64,000 nucleotides of DNA from NCBI RefSeq assembly GCF_002078875.1, contig NC_034414.1, positions 21,382,616 to 21,446,615 of the forward strand. Reading direction: 5' to 3'. Both the position numbers and the translations under genes were made by a program. The notes beneath the pieces are model-generated. The model saw only the letters and a program-made list of their open reading frames with translations. It did no database searches and was not told the DNA's origin. Source of the stretch: Numida meleagris. Taxonomy: Eukaryota; Chordata; Aves; Galliformes; Numididae. Shown piece by piece: positions 41,159-55,000 of the stretch. Positions within the stretch are counted from its first letter, which is position 1. The number at the start of each line of letters is the position of its first letter.

Positions 41159-43861
41159 CTTGGCTTGTTAATCAAGTATCACAATTTCTTTAAGAATTAC
41201 CTATAGGTAAGTTATATGTACTGTTTTCCATTTTATTCTCGTACTGTACAGGGCAGTTGTACGCATTTAATTACCAAGCCCCATACTGAAGAAGCTTAGC
41301 CACTGTGAAAAACATCATCTGTTAAAGAACTTCTGCATGTTATGCATGTGCATGCAAAATATGAAATAGAAGATTTACAAGGAAAAGTTCTGACTTTTGA
41401 CAATTTGGAACAGTCTATTTGGTACAGTGTGCTTTTAAAAATCACGGAGGCACAACTCAAAATATTTAAAAAGAAAAGGGATATTTTAATTTCAGGAGCA
41501 GTAATGTGAATCAAGACTCTAATCAGAAATATTCCTCCAACAAATAAATTAATATGGGGTGACAAAAACAGTGGTAGCACAAAAGTATTGCTGTCAAATG
41601 GCATTCAACCTATCTCTTAGTTAACAGCTACTTAATTTTTGACTAGCAATACAGAAGCCTTCTGTTCAGCCAGAGTAGATACTGGCAGAGATAAAATTTT
41701 AATATGGTTCTCTGAAAGGAGAGTAACAGCTCATTGAGGTGTACTTATCATTTACATTTAGTAGTTAGAATGGAGCAAAGGATAAATATTCCCACTGTAA
41801 TTCCTGCAAACATCTCATCTGTACCAGGAAAACTCATCGTCCATTCAGAAACAGAATCCACAGAACCTCAAATATATATATTCGCTGACTGCATTTTTAA
41901 GAGAACATGTGAGCAAAGCAAAGTCAAGAAAAAAGATGTGAAATACTAGAATCAAAAGAGAAATCAATTGTATAAGACAGTGAAAGAAATACAAAAGTGT
42001 TCTTTTCTTTTTTTTCATTTTTTTTAATTGGGAAGAGCAGTAATGAAGCTGACTGATGCCACCAGAAGTAAACAAACTGGTAGAGGCCCTAAGGCTCAAA
42101 ACAGCATATAAGGAAGATCCTTCTCATCCCAGAAAAAGAATTTCAGGCTACGCTATTGAAGTAAGAAATTAATGAGAAAGCAAAGTTTTCAGAAATTCAG
42201 AATGCCAATAGAAGGAGATGCTTAACTGAACAAAGGATGCCTCTATATTTCATCTCCATAAGTGGTTCCTGTGTTCAGATTACTTGGCTGCTATGAGTTA
42301 GTGCTAACTATGCTGGTCCCAGGGTACGTGAATGATCTACAAACTGCACTTGGCATAGTGAAAAAAATAGGTCTTCAATCAAGGGGAAAAAAAAGAGTGA
42401 AAATCCAAAGTATAAATATTAGTAGCATAACACTGGCTCTGAGGTTTTTTGCATGCTGTGCAAGAATTGCACTGCTGAGCTTGAATCTGAAGTACAGTTG
42501 CTGACCAAGTTTTCATGGGACAGAAGCTGAAAAACAAAATTGCATCTACTGGGAAAAACAGGCAAGATCCATCCTGCTTAAACAGCATGGTCAGCAGAGC
42601 ATGAATGCCACTATGGTACTGTTGTTTCACTACAGCACAAACACAAGAAATGCAGGTCATGAGTCACAATGGTAAATATAAACCCCAATCTCTCCTAAAC
42701 ACATAATCGAACCCTGCATAATCTGTATACTTTAATTTTATCTATTTGATTAAGGAGAACAGTAACACATTTGCTCAATACATAAAGCTACTGAGATTAA
42801 GGGTAGAGCTGAGAACCTTTATTTCAACATATTCTGCTATTCAAAGTAGTGTCTAAGGGGAGACTAGTCCAGCTGATTAATCTTCTGCTCCCTGAACTCT
42901 GATGAAAATGGGCCTGCCTTCTCTCACTACCTGTGCTTCAGCCCTCAAAGCCACCTCAGGGTAGTTATGACTGCTCTGCAATACATCATGAGAAATGGTT
43001 ACTTACTCTCAAGGGGCTCGGAATGATGGTGATAAAAGTCATGTCAGAACATACAGTCATACTTTGATAAAGTACTAAAGTAGCTCTCCTTGCTACACCA
43101 AAAATAGAATGAAAAGCAAACAAACTAACTGAAGAATTCTCTCTCCAATGTTCAGCAACTTTGAGGCACATTAACTGTTGCCTTTAGATTTTCCTAGCTG
43201 CTGGCTTGCCATTGCAATTAACCAGCTTAAACTTTTAATGATGGTGTCACGTGACAGAATCTGATTCCTACCTTTACAGTTTCTAGCTTGTTTGAAACCT
43301 TGGCAGGGAGTAAAAAGACATCTTTTTTGTCCCTTGATAGCTACATTTTTCTCCCTAGCAAGATAATTTAAACTATAGTCCATTATACCTATGTAGAACT
43401 GTTCCTGGGCTGAAAATACTTATCCTACAGCACAACCAGCAAGGGCTTGTTCAGCCCATCACCAGCTAGTGGTATGTGCAGTCATTCCTCTTTTAAATGA
43501 TGGAAACTGCAGTGTTCTGGCTGGCTGGCTCCTCTTAGACTGCATGTCATTGATTTCACTCAGCTCCTTGTTGTTCTATTCTTTCTTTGTCTAGAGATTT
43601 TACTGATAAGCTGAAAAGTTTCCATCAGGATATGGAACTGTGTCTCCTTATGGAGCTTTAAAAAACACTTGTTCTATAAAGAAGCTCCAAGATAATTTTA
43701 AGAAGAGAAAGAAATAATTTAGGTTTTCTATGAGGTAAAATACACAGTACATCTGTTCCTCTCTTATACTCACTAAATACCTTATTGACGTTATTAATAA
43801 ATATTCTTGATAATCTTTTACTTTGAAATGCTAGGACTGGCTTCTCAAGGCCAAATATTGA

Positions 43862-43891
43862 ATATATATATATATATATTTTTTTTTTTTT
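43862..43891. repeat. (AT)n microsatellite followed by T run
   Basis: Nine AT units are followed directly by about a dozen T. Confidence 0.9.
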
Positions 43892-46800
43892 CTTTCCTTG
43901 ATGACTCTGTTTGAGGACTTCTGTTATAGAAAGATGCTGGGGTACTCCACGACTATTTCATATAGTCTTTGTAGAAGATGGAAGAACAATTTTTAACATT
44001 AAATTCCACTGCATATGTTATGATTCTTTCAAGATGCCAATATCCTGATAATGTTCTGTGCAACAAAGATGTCACAAGTTGTACTGTCAGATGAGTTCAG
44101 ATCCTCCTGAGTGAGGAGACAAAGAATATGGTTTCTTAAAGGTATGCATAAATCCTATTAGTATTGTCAATTAGCTACACTGATGGTAAGTCTATGATTA
44201 AGCCGCACAAAAGAGCGACAGTACCTGCTTTGTCAAGCCCCTCTTAATGGAATAAAGATGCTACATGCAAGACAAGAATTTTGTTGAAGTAAAATGGCAT
44301 TTCTTAAGGACAACCTGACATAAACCCAGATAAATTAAAATGATTCTGGCTACTCTTTTGTCATTATAAACCAACTACTCAGCTCTACTTAGTAGAAACA
44401 GTTGCATAGCCACATGAGCCTCTAACTGATGAAAAAAATGTAGGTTAAAATGGAAATAAATGTTCAAGTGCCTAGAATAGCTGAACGTGTTGTCATCTGA
44501 ATCAGTTCAGAGATATTTCAGTGAAAGAGCTAACTCTGCATATGTGGGGCTAAGAAAAGAACTTGCAAGCTATTTCACACCTAGCTGATGCGTAATCATT
44601 CCTGTGACCACGTTAGCCTTCGGGCTACTTCAAGTTAGATTATCAAGGCACAGTGCAGCACTAGAATTAGAGCTGTGAAAAGATGGTCAAAGCACCTATT
44701 TGCATGTCATGAATTACCATACTCTTAAGCTCGGGTTTATTCCCCAGTGAAATGGGGCCGATGTCTAGTGTAAGAAAAGTTCTGTGTTTTAACTTTCATA
44801 TATTTGAAAAAACATGAATGATCTACTGAAAATGGCTGCATTCAAGGGGTATTTACAAAACTGACTTTCTAACAGTTTTTGAACTGTGCTGTGTTTAAAA
44901 CAAGTACATTTTGCAAGCTTTGTTTTTCTTTTTGTCATGTTTGCCTTGATATGAAAGAATTTACAAAATCCACTAATACACCACTTGACCCTCAATATGT
45001 GATTTTTAAACCTTGTTTTGATTGACAGTTCAATAAATATATATCATTGTGGAACAAAAGAAGGAAAACCTTTTCATGAAATGAATGAAAAACATGACCT
45101 AGTTTCTTATCATATAAAAATAAGGAGCTTCAGACGATCCTACCTTCCTGAGATATTCCCAGACTTAACAGATCAAAAATATGCTATGAAAATGTCAAAT
45201 ATTATTTGGGAAGCTGTAATCCAAGTAAAGCTACTCTGTTAGTTATAGATATATATCTGCAGGCTAACTTACTTTTTTTTTTTTTTTTAACTTAAAAGTT
45301 TCTAAGATTTCATTATCTAAAGCAAAAAAATGTCCAAATATGAATTCAACAAAACTATTGAGACCCTTCAGAAAATAATGAGCTATTCCTACAGATTTTT
45401 TCCTTAGCAAATGCAAGGTTTCACTACTTTAAAAAGTAGCAAGTTTTACCTCTGGAATAGATATATGCAAGGTAAAAATGCAATAAAGACAATAGGCTTC
45501 AATATCCCTAAATAGGAACAAGGAATATTGCTATTAAAAAAATATATATAAGCTCTAAGCCTCTCGTATTGACATTTTACACTGGAGATTACTGCCACTG
45601 GAATGATCTTTATGACTTTGAAGAGCTAATGCTTTCATTATTTAGAGCTGTTGACTAAATGTCCAGTTACGTACACACAGAAGATAGTGTCAAGAAATCA
45701 TGGATACATAAAAATACGTATTAAAACAATCAAGCTGATTTTAGCTACAGAAAATCCAGAAAGACCAAATGTAATGATTCATTTTTGAATCAATCCTGTT
45801 TATGACTGGGGATCAACTTAGTTGTAATAGAAAGCAAACAGAGAAAAAAAAGTCTTGCACAATCTGACTCAATTACTGCTGTTACCATTGAATATTGACA
45901 TGTTTGACTAGCCTTGACATATCTGTCAAATGCAGCCCTTTACTTACACATCTTTTTCCTTGAAAAAAATGCAGGGCTCACTTGTAACCACTGGCTTGTT
46001 ATTAACATTTATTTTTATATGCTGCGTAGTCCCTAGTTTCTTTTCCAGGCAATCAACTACATAAAATTCTCCTGAACTCCATATTTCTCCATAGGCTTTG
46101 GAGAATCCATTTCAGTACAGTACATATTTTAGTCTCCTAATGCACTGATTGGCAGGGTAGCATTAATTTGCCTCCCAAGTCTTCTGTTGACTTGATTTAC
46201 ACCCGCTTTGTAATCTCTTAATAAAAACGCCTCCTTTATGCAGAGAAGGTATCTTCAATTTTCTAAAGAACAGAGCTAAATTCTTCGGAGATCTACTGTA
46301 TTTTCTGTTCCAGCACCCACTTAGAAAACTACTTTAACTCTTCCAGGATTTATCTGCCAATAATTTCCTTAGTACAGTTCAATACAGAGAATGTTCTGAC
46401 CATGTCCAAAGAGCTAAATCAAAACTGGAGGCTCAGTTGTGTCTTAGCATCACAAAACTACAAACAAAACCCAAATCCTACCATTTAGACCTCTGGCCGT
46501 TAAGGCTATTTTACTTTCCTTCCCCTTTAAACCCTTCCAGGCCTTGCAAAATCAGCTGTGAATATTGCTAGAAGGAAGGAGAAAAGCTTCACTACCTCAC
46601 TTTTGCTTACAAGCTTGATCATTTTTATAGCATAAAATATAAAAGCTGCCCAATTCTTTATGTCATTCCTGCTAGCAGCTCTATAACTTCTTTAACCTAA
46701 TACCATATTGTTAGTTAACTAAGTCTTGAGGCTGGTAACAGAAAGGATGAGTTTAATAGTTTCACTTACAATGCTCTTTCAAAGACTAAAAGGGTAATGG

Positions 46801-47055
46801 TACAGGCAATTTTATGAAGACTTATTAGGCAATTTGCAATACATAACAGCAGTAGAAAAATAAGTTACATTCATAAAGATGACCCAAACAAATAAGGAAC
46901 AGCATGTCAGAGGCATTTGTATCTACATCAGAAGAGAAAACAAATCTCTCCAAATGTAGGTTTAGAAGGGTTGTTAGATTTTCATGCCTTCAGTGTTATA
47001 TTTCCCTTTCATTCCACACTGTGATGAGTTGCTGACATGGAGCTATTTCTTTCAG

Positions 47056-47110
47056 TGCAAGTCCACTGAAGAGAAACAGAAAGTTAGTAATCAGGAACTG
47101 TCAGAGCTGG
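47056..47110 (+). other. Exon-like segment with near-consensus splice sites (candidate)
   Basis: TATTTCTTTCAG at 47,044-47,055 is a good acceptor, and CTGG|GTAAGT at 47,107-47,116 contains a consensus donor. The 55 bases between read CKSTEEKQKVSNQELSELG without a stop, a hydrophilic Glu/Lys/Ser-rich peptide unlike the Phe/Leu-rich frames around it. The local + strand frame is open from 46,984 to 47,169. I do not recognise the peptide and find no partner exon. In 64 kb such pairs arise by chance, so this is a lead only. Confidence 0.2.
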
Positions 47111-49084
47111 GTAAGTTAAAAATGTTATCTGTGGACCTTGCAGGTTTCCAGACTTCCCTCCTTTTCTGAAACACAATGGTTGGGAATAGAAAAATCAGTG
47201 CCAGCATTTCCAGGCTACAGCACACCCTGTACCAATTAAAAGCTTAATTTCTCCCTCACTGTAACTAATTAAAGGTGGACTAGTAAATGGAAACGCACTT
47301 AATGGTAATGGCACTATTTTAAGGACACACACACATACTGATGAAAGACACCAAGCTAAGAAAGTATTAGGCAGTCTGCTGAAGTTCATGTTCCCCACAG
47401 GCTTTTTCTAAGGCTAAGTAAGTCACTTTGCATTTCAGTTGTCTGTATGCAAAGTGGGCACTGGGATCTCTCATCTCACAGTAGTCTTTGATATTCTATC
47501 TAGGGTCATATAAATAAAAACCTCCTACGGACACCCAGATTAAGTTTTAGAATGGCAGACAAGTCATTTTTTTTTCCCCAAAATATGTCAAATTCCTGGA
47601 ACAAATACGAAATTTACATTTGAAGTACATTTCCTTATTAATAGATACGTAGTACTGACTGATAACACATCCACCTTGCTTAATCTCACTAACAGTCTCC
47701 ATGAAAAGCCCATTAAATTCATGACACCTTCAGACATATTTACCTTAAAATTATGAAAGCACAACTAGCTATTCCAAAGTAGCTCACCACTTTAGCAACC
47801 TCACTAGGAAAACAATTTTCATAAAGATTATTATTTTTTCACAACTCAGAAGTTGGAAAACAGCACTAAAGCATTAATCCTAGTGGTATTTATTTTCAAA
47901 GACAGATAAGCAAACTTAAAGCAGGATGCTCAGCTACCCCAATTATTTTGGTATGATTTGGGCTGTTAGGAAGGCATTCTAAAATTCCATCTTTGTAGGT
48001 TTTTTTTTAGCAGTGCCAAACATCCACAACTACCAACTGAAGTAACTATAGACTTGTTCTGGACTTGCACAAGTCACATAGCAAATGAGATCTGATATAA
48101 GAAAAGAGTTTGCAGATCAGTAATCTCATCACAAAGCAGTGATATGCAGAATGACAAAGTGAACACAGAAGCAAGAACACAAGTAGAATAATGGGCACAA
48201 ATACCTTTTTTTTTTTTAATCAAAAGGCAGAAGTAGCTGAACTAAAAGTATCAATCTTAAATAAATAAAGCACCATGGAGACATTCATGCATGCACATTT
48301 ACCTTAATTAGCAGGTGGCTATCTGCTGTTCTAACAGAAAAGAAACTTCTACAAAATAGAATGAACCTGCATGACTCCCTTGGAAATACAAAGTCGAATA
48401 ACATCTTTATAAAGAGGATAGAAAGATCAGCACAAAGAAGACAAAAAGCATACAAGATGCGCTCTCAACAAAATGCGGATACTGCACAAATAATCATTTG
48501 AGAATACAGACACTTCCCCTGCATCAACAGCTCCAGAAGAATCACAGCAGGGAACCGCTTGCTAATATCGCAGCAGGTAATATGTTTTTCATTAAATATT
48601 TCTGTACTAGTTTTTTATTTTCTTAAACAGCAAAGAATGTTTCAATTATTGATAGCAAAAAATGATTTTACTTTCTAAGAACTTTAGGCAATTGAAACTG
48701 GGGATGTAATTTAGTGCTCTAGGAATTCTAAGTTTATCATATTTATTTTCAGCATATTTCCTTACAACTTTGTCATACTATGAATATCATATTCTTTGGG
48801 AAAATATAGTTATTTTCCAAACATCTGCAGTTCCATAAGGCAGAGCAGCCACAACTCATTTACTTCATTTCAGTATGAGCTAGTCTGATAATGGAAGGTA
48901 CACAAACTCTAGAACTTGGGACTTGGTTTTTCTGCCTGCAGTACCATACCATGAGAGATTCCGTTTGCTTACTTGTTTGTTTTTTGAAATTCACACTGTA
49001 ATACTGAAGTGCTATTTACACATTCAGTTTTTAGTCTTTACTCTTCTTGGTCTTAACTCAAGAACTTCAGTGCTTCAATTTAAA

Positions 49085-50492
49085 GAGGGAAACAGAACTC
49101 TCATTTTTAAGAAAGGGAGAAAGGAAGACCCATGGAGCTACAGGACAGTAAAGCCTCACCTCTGTGCCTGGGAAGATCATGGAACGGATCCTCCTGGAAG
49201 ACATGTTAAGGCACATGCAGGACAAGGAGCTGATCAGAGACAGCCAGCACGGATTCACCAAGAGTAGGTCAGGTGGCCTACTATGAGTGAGTTATGGCCT
49301 CAGAGGACAAAGGATCAACTCAAATGATGTTATCTACTTGGTTTCTTGCAAGGACTGTAATATGGTCCCACATCACATTCTTGCCTCTAAATTGGAAAGA
49401 CACAGATTTGAAGGCTATGCTATTAAGTTAATAAAGTTGGTTGGATGGTCCCAGCCAAAGGGTTGTGGTCAACAATTCTATGTTCAGGTGGAGGCCAGTG
49501 ATAAGTGGTGTCTTCCAGGGGTCCATCTTGGGTCTGATGCTCTTCAAAGTCTTTATCAATGACATAGACAGTAGGATCAAGCGTATCCTTAGCAAGTTTG
49601 CTGATGACACCAAGCTGAGTTGTGCAGCTGACACAGCAGAAGGAAGGAATGTCATCCAGAGGGATCTGGACAGGCTTGAAAAGTAGGCTCATATGAACCT
49701 GATGAGGCTCAACAAGGCCGAGTGCAAAGTGTTGCACTTGAGTCATGACAATCCCAGATAACAACCACAGTCTGGGAGAAGAACTCATTGAAAGCAGCCC
49801 TGCTGAGTAGGACTTAAGAGATTCTAGTGGACAAAAAGTTTGAAACAAGCCAACAGTGTGAGCTTGGAGCCCCCGCAGACCAACTATATTCTGGGCTGCA
49901 TCAGAAGAGGTTTGGCTAGCAGGGAAAGGGAGGTGATTGTTCCCGTCTACTTTGCCCTCATGAGGCCCCATCCGGAGTATTGCATCCAGAAGCGGTGTCC
50001 CCATCACATGGAGGCTGTGTACCTGTTGCAGTGGATCCAGATGAGGGCCACAAAGACAATCAAGGGACTGGAGCTCCTCTCCTGTGAAGAAAGGCTGAGG
50101 GAGCTGGGCTTGTTTACCTAGGAGAAGGCTCTGGAGAGATCTCATTGCAGCTTTCTAGTACTTGAAGGGAGCTTACAGGCAGGAGGGGGACCAACTTTTT
50201 GCACAGTCAAACAGTGATAGGACAAGGGAGAATGGCTTTAAACTAAAAGTGGTGAGATTAGATATATGGAAGAAATTCTTTACTCAGAGGGTGGTGAGGC
50301 ACTGGAACAGGTTGCCCAAAGAAGTTGTGGATGCCCCAACCCTGGAGCACTCATGGTCAGGTTGGATGGGGCCCTAGGCAGCCTGATTTAGTGGGTAGCA
50401 ACCCTGCCCCCAAAGCAGGGGGATGAGAACTAGATGATCATTAAGGTCCCTTCCAACCAAAGACGATATGATTCAATGGTTCTATGAAATCT
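49085..50492 (+). mobile_element. CR1 LINE, 5'-truncated, 1.4 kb, sense
   Basis: The copy covers the middle and C-terminal part of ORF2 (reverse transcriptase) and the 3' untranslated tail. The tail has GGTCCCTTCCAACCAAAGA and ends GATTCAATGGTTCTATGAAA, the degenerate ATTCTATG end typical of CR1. The ORF1 and endonuclease regions are absent, so it was truncated on insertion. It is the largest transposon in the window. Several frameshifts and stops show that it is dead. Open frames on the minus strand over it (up to 240 codons, 49,423-50,145) are shadows of the element. Confidence 0.95.
49101..50365 (+). pseudogene. CR1 ORF2 reverse transcriptase remnant
   Basis: Reading across frameshifts, the order of motifs is that of a CR1 reverse transcriptase. 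First comes IFKKGRKEDPWSYR near 49,103, then after a shift [20 protein letters not shown] from about 49,166, then DVIYLVSCKDCNMVPHHILA. The SGVFQGS block lies at about 49,504, and FADD, the catalytic core with its two Asp codons, at 49,597-49,608. It continues with [15 protein letters not shown] sequence, the NYILGCIRRG and HPEYCIQ blocks, EERLRELGLFT near 50,090, and a final segment containing RHWNRLPKEVVDAPTLE up to about 50,350. At least three phase changes and several stops interrupt it, for example the stop after the DRLEK motif at 49,684. It is not functional. Confidence 0.93.
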
Positions 50493-51714
50493 CTGCTGAG
50501 AATTCTAGTTTTGCCTGGGGTAAAACAATGACATTCATTCTGTCCTACCTGTACAGAGCGCAGTCTTAATGTTTGCTTTGCAAGGCCTAAAGGAATGACT
50601 GTATTCATCTATTTGCCATATGCACTTGAACTTCATCCAGGAATTACAAAGGAGAGAGGTTAGCAGAGAAGTTGAGGGAAACTGTCCATGGAGTGGCTGT
50701 GGAATATACAGTTAACTGCATTTACTTATAGTATGCAGACATAACCCTGTCAGTAGGATCTGAGCGCTCAGAAACGGCACCTGAAAGGACTCTGTCAGAA
50801 AATAAGAAAATAATTAAGAAAGAGGATGGTTTTCAGGTTGACTCATGCAATCTTCCAAGACTTAAGCATGACGGAAACACTGGAACTGAGAACAAGCAAG
50901 TGCAAGTGCATTTCTTCTTGTACGAGGGAGTTCCTACCTAATTCCAGGAGGAAATGACAGTATGTAATGATGCCTTTGTGCCAAAAGGCCCCCAAAAGTA
51001 TAAGCACAGCAGGGACAGTGAGAGGAATCAATTGACTTAATCTGACTTTAATTAATTCTATGATGAGCATATAACTTCACTCTTCTACAGCACAGAATAT
51101 ATTAATTATGAGTACAAAGAACAAAGCCAATATAATTAAGGTAAAATTAGAACTGTAATTTCCTTTCCCTTAACTGCTAAATGGAGAAGTAGAAATAAGG
51201 CATAAGTAACTCACAGGTATCTAGCTTGTACCCGATTAAAAAAATACATATATACTGAAAATTCCACATAAGTAGCTAATTCAAATTTAAGCCTTTTCTA
51301 GACTTAATTTGTAGGACACAGGTTATTTCATTATCTCAAAAAAGTCTCACATTTCAGCCCTTGCTGGTAATGCCAGCTCTGGTTCAAGGCAAACAAGCTA
51401 ATGAGATGCAGAACGCCTGCATATTTACACAAATTAAAATTTGCAATACAAAAATATTTTGGAAAATATTTTAGAAGCATTTATTAATTTGGCACGATTT
51501 AAAATGTGAGAGTAGATTTGTGAATATTCACCCGACCTAGAGAGAAAATTGCCTCAGTGTATTTTATTCTTGTTGAATTCCTCAAGTCCAGGTTAACAGC
51601 TACCATAAGAGGCACACACCTGTTCCAGACAAGATGTGACATGTTAGATCACTGTTTCTTGTATTAAGAAATACATGAATAGATGCCATAGTGCATTTCC
51701 AGTGTTCAGTGTAA
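50493..51714. other. AT-rich DNA, no gene seen
   Basis: About 1.2 kb between two CR1 copies with no gene or repeat that I recognise. Confidence 0.55.

Positions 51715-51745
<31 letters not shown>
51715..51745. repeat. (TAG)n microsatellite
   Basis: Ten uninterrupted TAG units. The run sits exactly at the truncated 5' side of a CR1 fragment. Confidence 0.95.
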
Positions 51746-51746
<1 letters not shown>

Positions 51747-52002
51747 TCCAGTTCCAGGACAAGAGGCAATGGGTGAGAACCGGAACACAAGAGGTTCCAT
51801 CTGATAACATCAGGAAGCACTTCTGGATTGCGCAGGTGACAAGCACTGGCACAGGCTGCCCAGAAGCTATGAAGTCTCCTTAGAGATCTTCAAAAGCCAC
51901 CAGGATGTGGGCCTGGGCACCCTGCTCTGGATGTCCCTGCTTCAGCAGGGGGTTGGGCCAGACAACATACAGAGGTCCCTTCCTACTTCAACTTTTCTGT
52001 TA
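51746..52002 (+). mobile_element. CR1 LINE 3' fragment, sense
   Basis: Typical CR1 blocks appear in order: GACAAGAGGCAATGGGTGAG, then AACATCAGGAAGCACTTCTG, ACTGGCACAGGCTGCCCAGA, GTCTCCTTAGAGATCTTCAA and CCAGACAACATACAGAGGTC. The end, CCCTTCCTACTTCAACTTTT, lies just before where the ATTCTGTG tail is expected. It covers the end of ORF2 and the 3' region. Its sequence differs from the copy at 49-50.5 kb enough to suggest another CR1 subfamily. Confidence 0.92.
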
Positions 52003-55000
52003 TTTCCTTTTTCTCCATCTTTTATTTACTCCTCTTCTTCACTTGCCCATTGCTTATGGTCAATAACATGTTTTTTTCCCCTCTCCTTCTTTGCTTTTCA
52101 TGTAGATGTAAACAGGGATGCCCAAGTTTTGAACAGCATAGAGTAATTCTGGTGGAATGGATCACAGATTCAGCTGTGCAGCTCTGTGAATATGTTCCCG
52201 CAGATGGTGTGAAGTGTTGGATGCTATCCCCTGTGTAAATTCATTAAGGAAGCAGTAAACTTTTCTTGCGTGATGTTTGCTGTCAGCCTCTGCAACACTG
52301 TGAAAAATTTTGGTTACTTAAGTAGTAGCTACTCAAATCTCTACAGTAACATCTAGAACACTAATTTGTCTTCACAAATTAGTTTACCTGTGACAACACT
52401 AAAACCTGCCAAATCATAACAATGTTTTCATCAGCACAATTCTCTTCTTTCACAGCTGTCCCACAAATAAAGAGATTGTGTTTCAGTAAGACTGATTTAT
52501 GATAGGCAGCATCACAGCACAATTCAGCAAAAAGGAAGAATAATTATACATTCGCAAATTTGTCCCAATATTCGTCAGTGAATGAATTCTCATCTATGCA
52601 TGAATCTCAGATGTGTTACTTTGTATTCTATATGAAGTTTACGAAGCTGATTATGCTAGCTCGAGTGTTAAAAAATACTAAAAGACACTGAAATACATTT
52701 AATCAAAAACATATAATCACTCACGAGATCTTACTGCCCCTTAGGAGCTTTCACTTTGACATTAGGAAAAGGAGTAGAATACTCTCCTCAAAACTACACT
52801 GCTTTGTTTTTGACCTAAAGGAATTATGTTGTCAAGAAGTACAGTGACTTGTCAACACTTCGTTTCCTCTGCATCTGGAGAAAGGAAAACAGAATTAAGA
52901 AAAAAAAAAGAAAGCATGCAAGAAAGCAAAAGAAGTAGGACTAGCTAGCATAACTGAAATCAGGAGATAAGACAAATAGATTAATGTATCCGCAAGAATT
53001 ACCTTGCTAGTGTGTAGAGGTTTGATTCTGTTTGCTGGGTTGGGAGAGCATGAGAGCTGTGTTTGGGTGGTTTTTTTTTGAACATTCACCGCACAATAGC
53101 AGACACTGCTGTCACCTAGTATGGAATATATTGAATCCAAGTGACACAACTGACAACAAGAGTTATGTGGTTTCATGAGTTTGTGTACTTTATTGCTCAC
53201 ATTAGTTCCTGGGAAAGAGAAAAAGGGATCTCAATGGGCTGTAAATCTTCACTGACACTCCTCATGATACTGTCTCCTTGTATTAGGGAAAGTGAAGGTG
53301 ACATGCTGTACCTGCCTGTCATCTGGATGGCCAGCAAGAGATGTTTCTGATGCTCAGCTGTCTGACACATATTGCAGCAGACAGCCAGAACCCAAGAGCA
53401 GACTGTAGAGAAGGCAATTGGCAGCACAGCTTCTCAAGGAAGTTTCCGTTCTTGTTTACCACATTCCTATAGGAATGTCAGATGAGAGTTTTGTATTCTC
53501 TCCAGAAGCCTTACAAAACAAAGGGCTTGGACTGAAAAACCGTCAAAAACTAAACCCCATTGTCCGTCTCTTTGCTCTAGCAATCTGAGAAGGCTGCTGG
53601 CAAGCACTTTATTCAAATTACCTTGCAGCAGCAGATGTAACAGCTGCTAAGTCACTACACTACCTTCCACCAGTTGTCATGCTGTCAGTGAGTATATGTG
53701 TCAGAAAATGTATGTTAGGCTGGTTTACCTACAATGGGGACACCACAAAGGAAACCCCTTACCACAGTGTGATGAGCTGTGGCAATTTCAGGCAAGTTCT
53801 CAGGGACACATATACTGTCGGCTCTTCAGCCTGCTGAGTCAGAATAGGCTGCATTCAGATGGTTTAGACTTTCACTGCTTTGTTTTGTTATTCCTGCAGT
53901 CTGATGCTCTCATTCTCAATCGACTGGGAAACTGATTCAGAATGAAAAAAAGTGCATACAAAAGAATAATTTACTATTAGCAGGTTTGATTGCTATCTTC
54001 CACAATCCAGTGGATCTGATGGCACTGAGCATATTTGTCCCACTATCCCTGTATCTGGCAGATTGTGCCATAGTTTTATAGCCAGTCTCAAGTGTCCTAG
54101 CTTATAGCTAGTTTAGAAAACTCAAACTGAGTGGTGACTACAGTATTACCCAGACTGCTTTGTAATCAGACACCAAAGTAACCACCTTCCTATTAGTCTG
54201 TGGGCCCAGGATAATTGCTTCGTTAATTACAGACCTCAATACATACCTTGCTTCTTATGGTGCAAGGCCTAGATGTTTAGAAGCAACATCTAGAAAAGCA
54301 GGAAATGAAGGATAAAAATTATGTAGACTGTTGTGTTGTGTGAGATGGAATTGATTTAAAATTATTGAATTTTCACATATCTGTTACCAGTTTTGTTATT
54401 TCCACTTTAGAAAGGGCTTTTTGACTACTGCATCACTAATGCCATTAGGTCTGCTGCTGAAATGTACTGTCAAGGAGATTCTGCATAAAGTTTCATACAC
54501 ATACGGCATTACAAGCATGACAGTTTGACATCTGCTTAATTTAAAGCATATTTACAAGAGATTACACAAACTAGGAGAGTTTATCTGCCTTTCTTACAGA
54601 GATTAGATTTGTTTGGCAAAGTCAAGAATAAATGCATCTTGTGCATAGTGAACAGCTGTCACTTGTTTCAACAAGTAAATAGAGTTGTTTCCTGGTGACA
54701 AACCAACATAAAGTTGTTTCCTGATCATCGGTAGCTTAAGCACTACCTACTCAAGCAACTTATGTCTGAATGAGGCTGCTGAAAATAAGTCAACTAATTA
54801 TAATTGATGTGCAATGCAGATCTCTCAGCTAGAAGATAGAGTACCAAAGAAAGCACAGCTTTGTATTTCTATTTACCATAGCAGACGCCCTGCTTCTGTT
54901 CAAGATTGTTCAGAGTCATTTGCAAAGTCAATCCCCTGTTCCTCTTTTTAGTGTTGAAACTGAGGCACTACAGTCATCTTATTAGAATTATTTATACAGA

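Larger units (their letters stand above)
41159..49084. other. AT-rich single-copy DNA, no gene seen
   Basis: About 8 kb without an identifiable gene. It contains an AT dinucleotide repeat, a 16-base T run at 45,273-45,288, and one exon-like segment at 47,056-47,110 that is listed separately. Open frames are 102 codons or fewer. Confidence 0.55.

Noticed and set aside
49423..50145. 240-codon open frame on the minus strand
   Set aside because: It lies antisense to the CR1 reverse transcriptase remnant. The sense strand explains the sequence.
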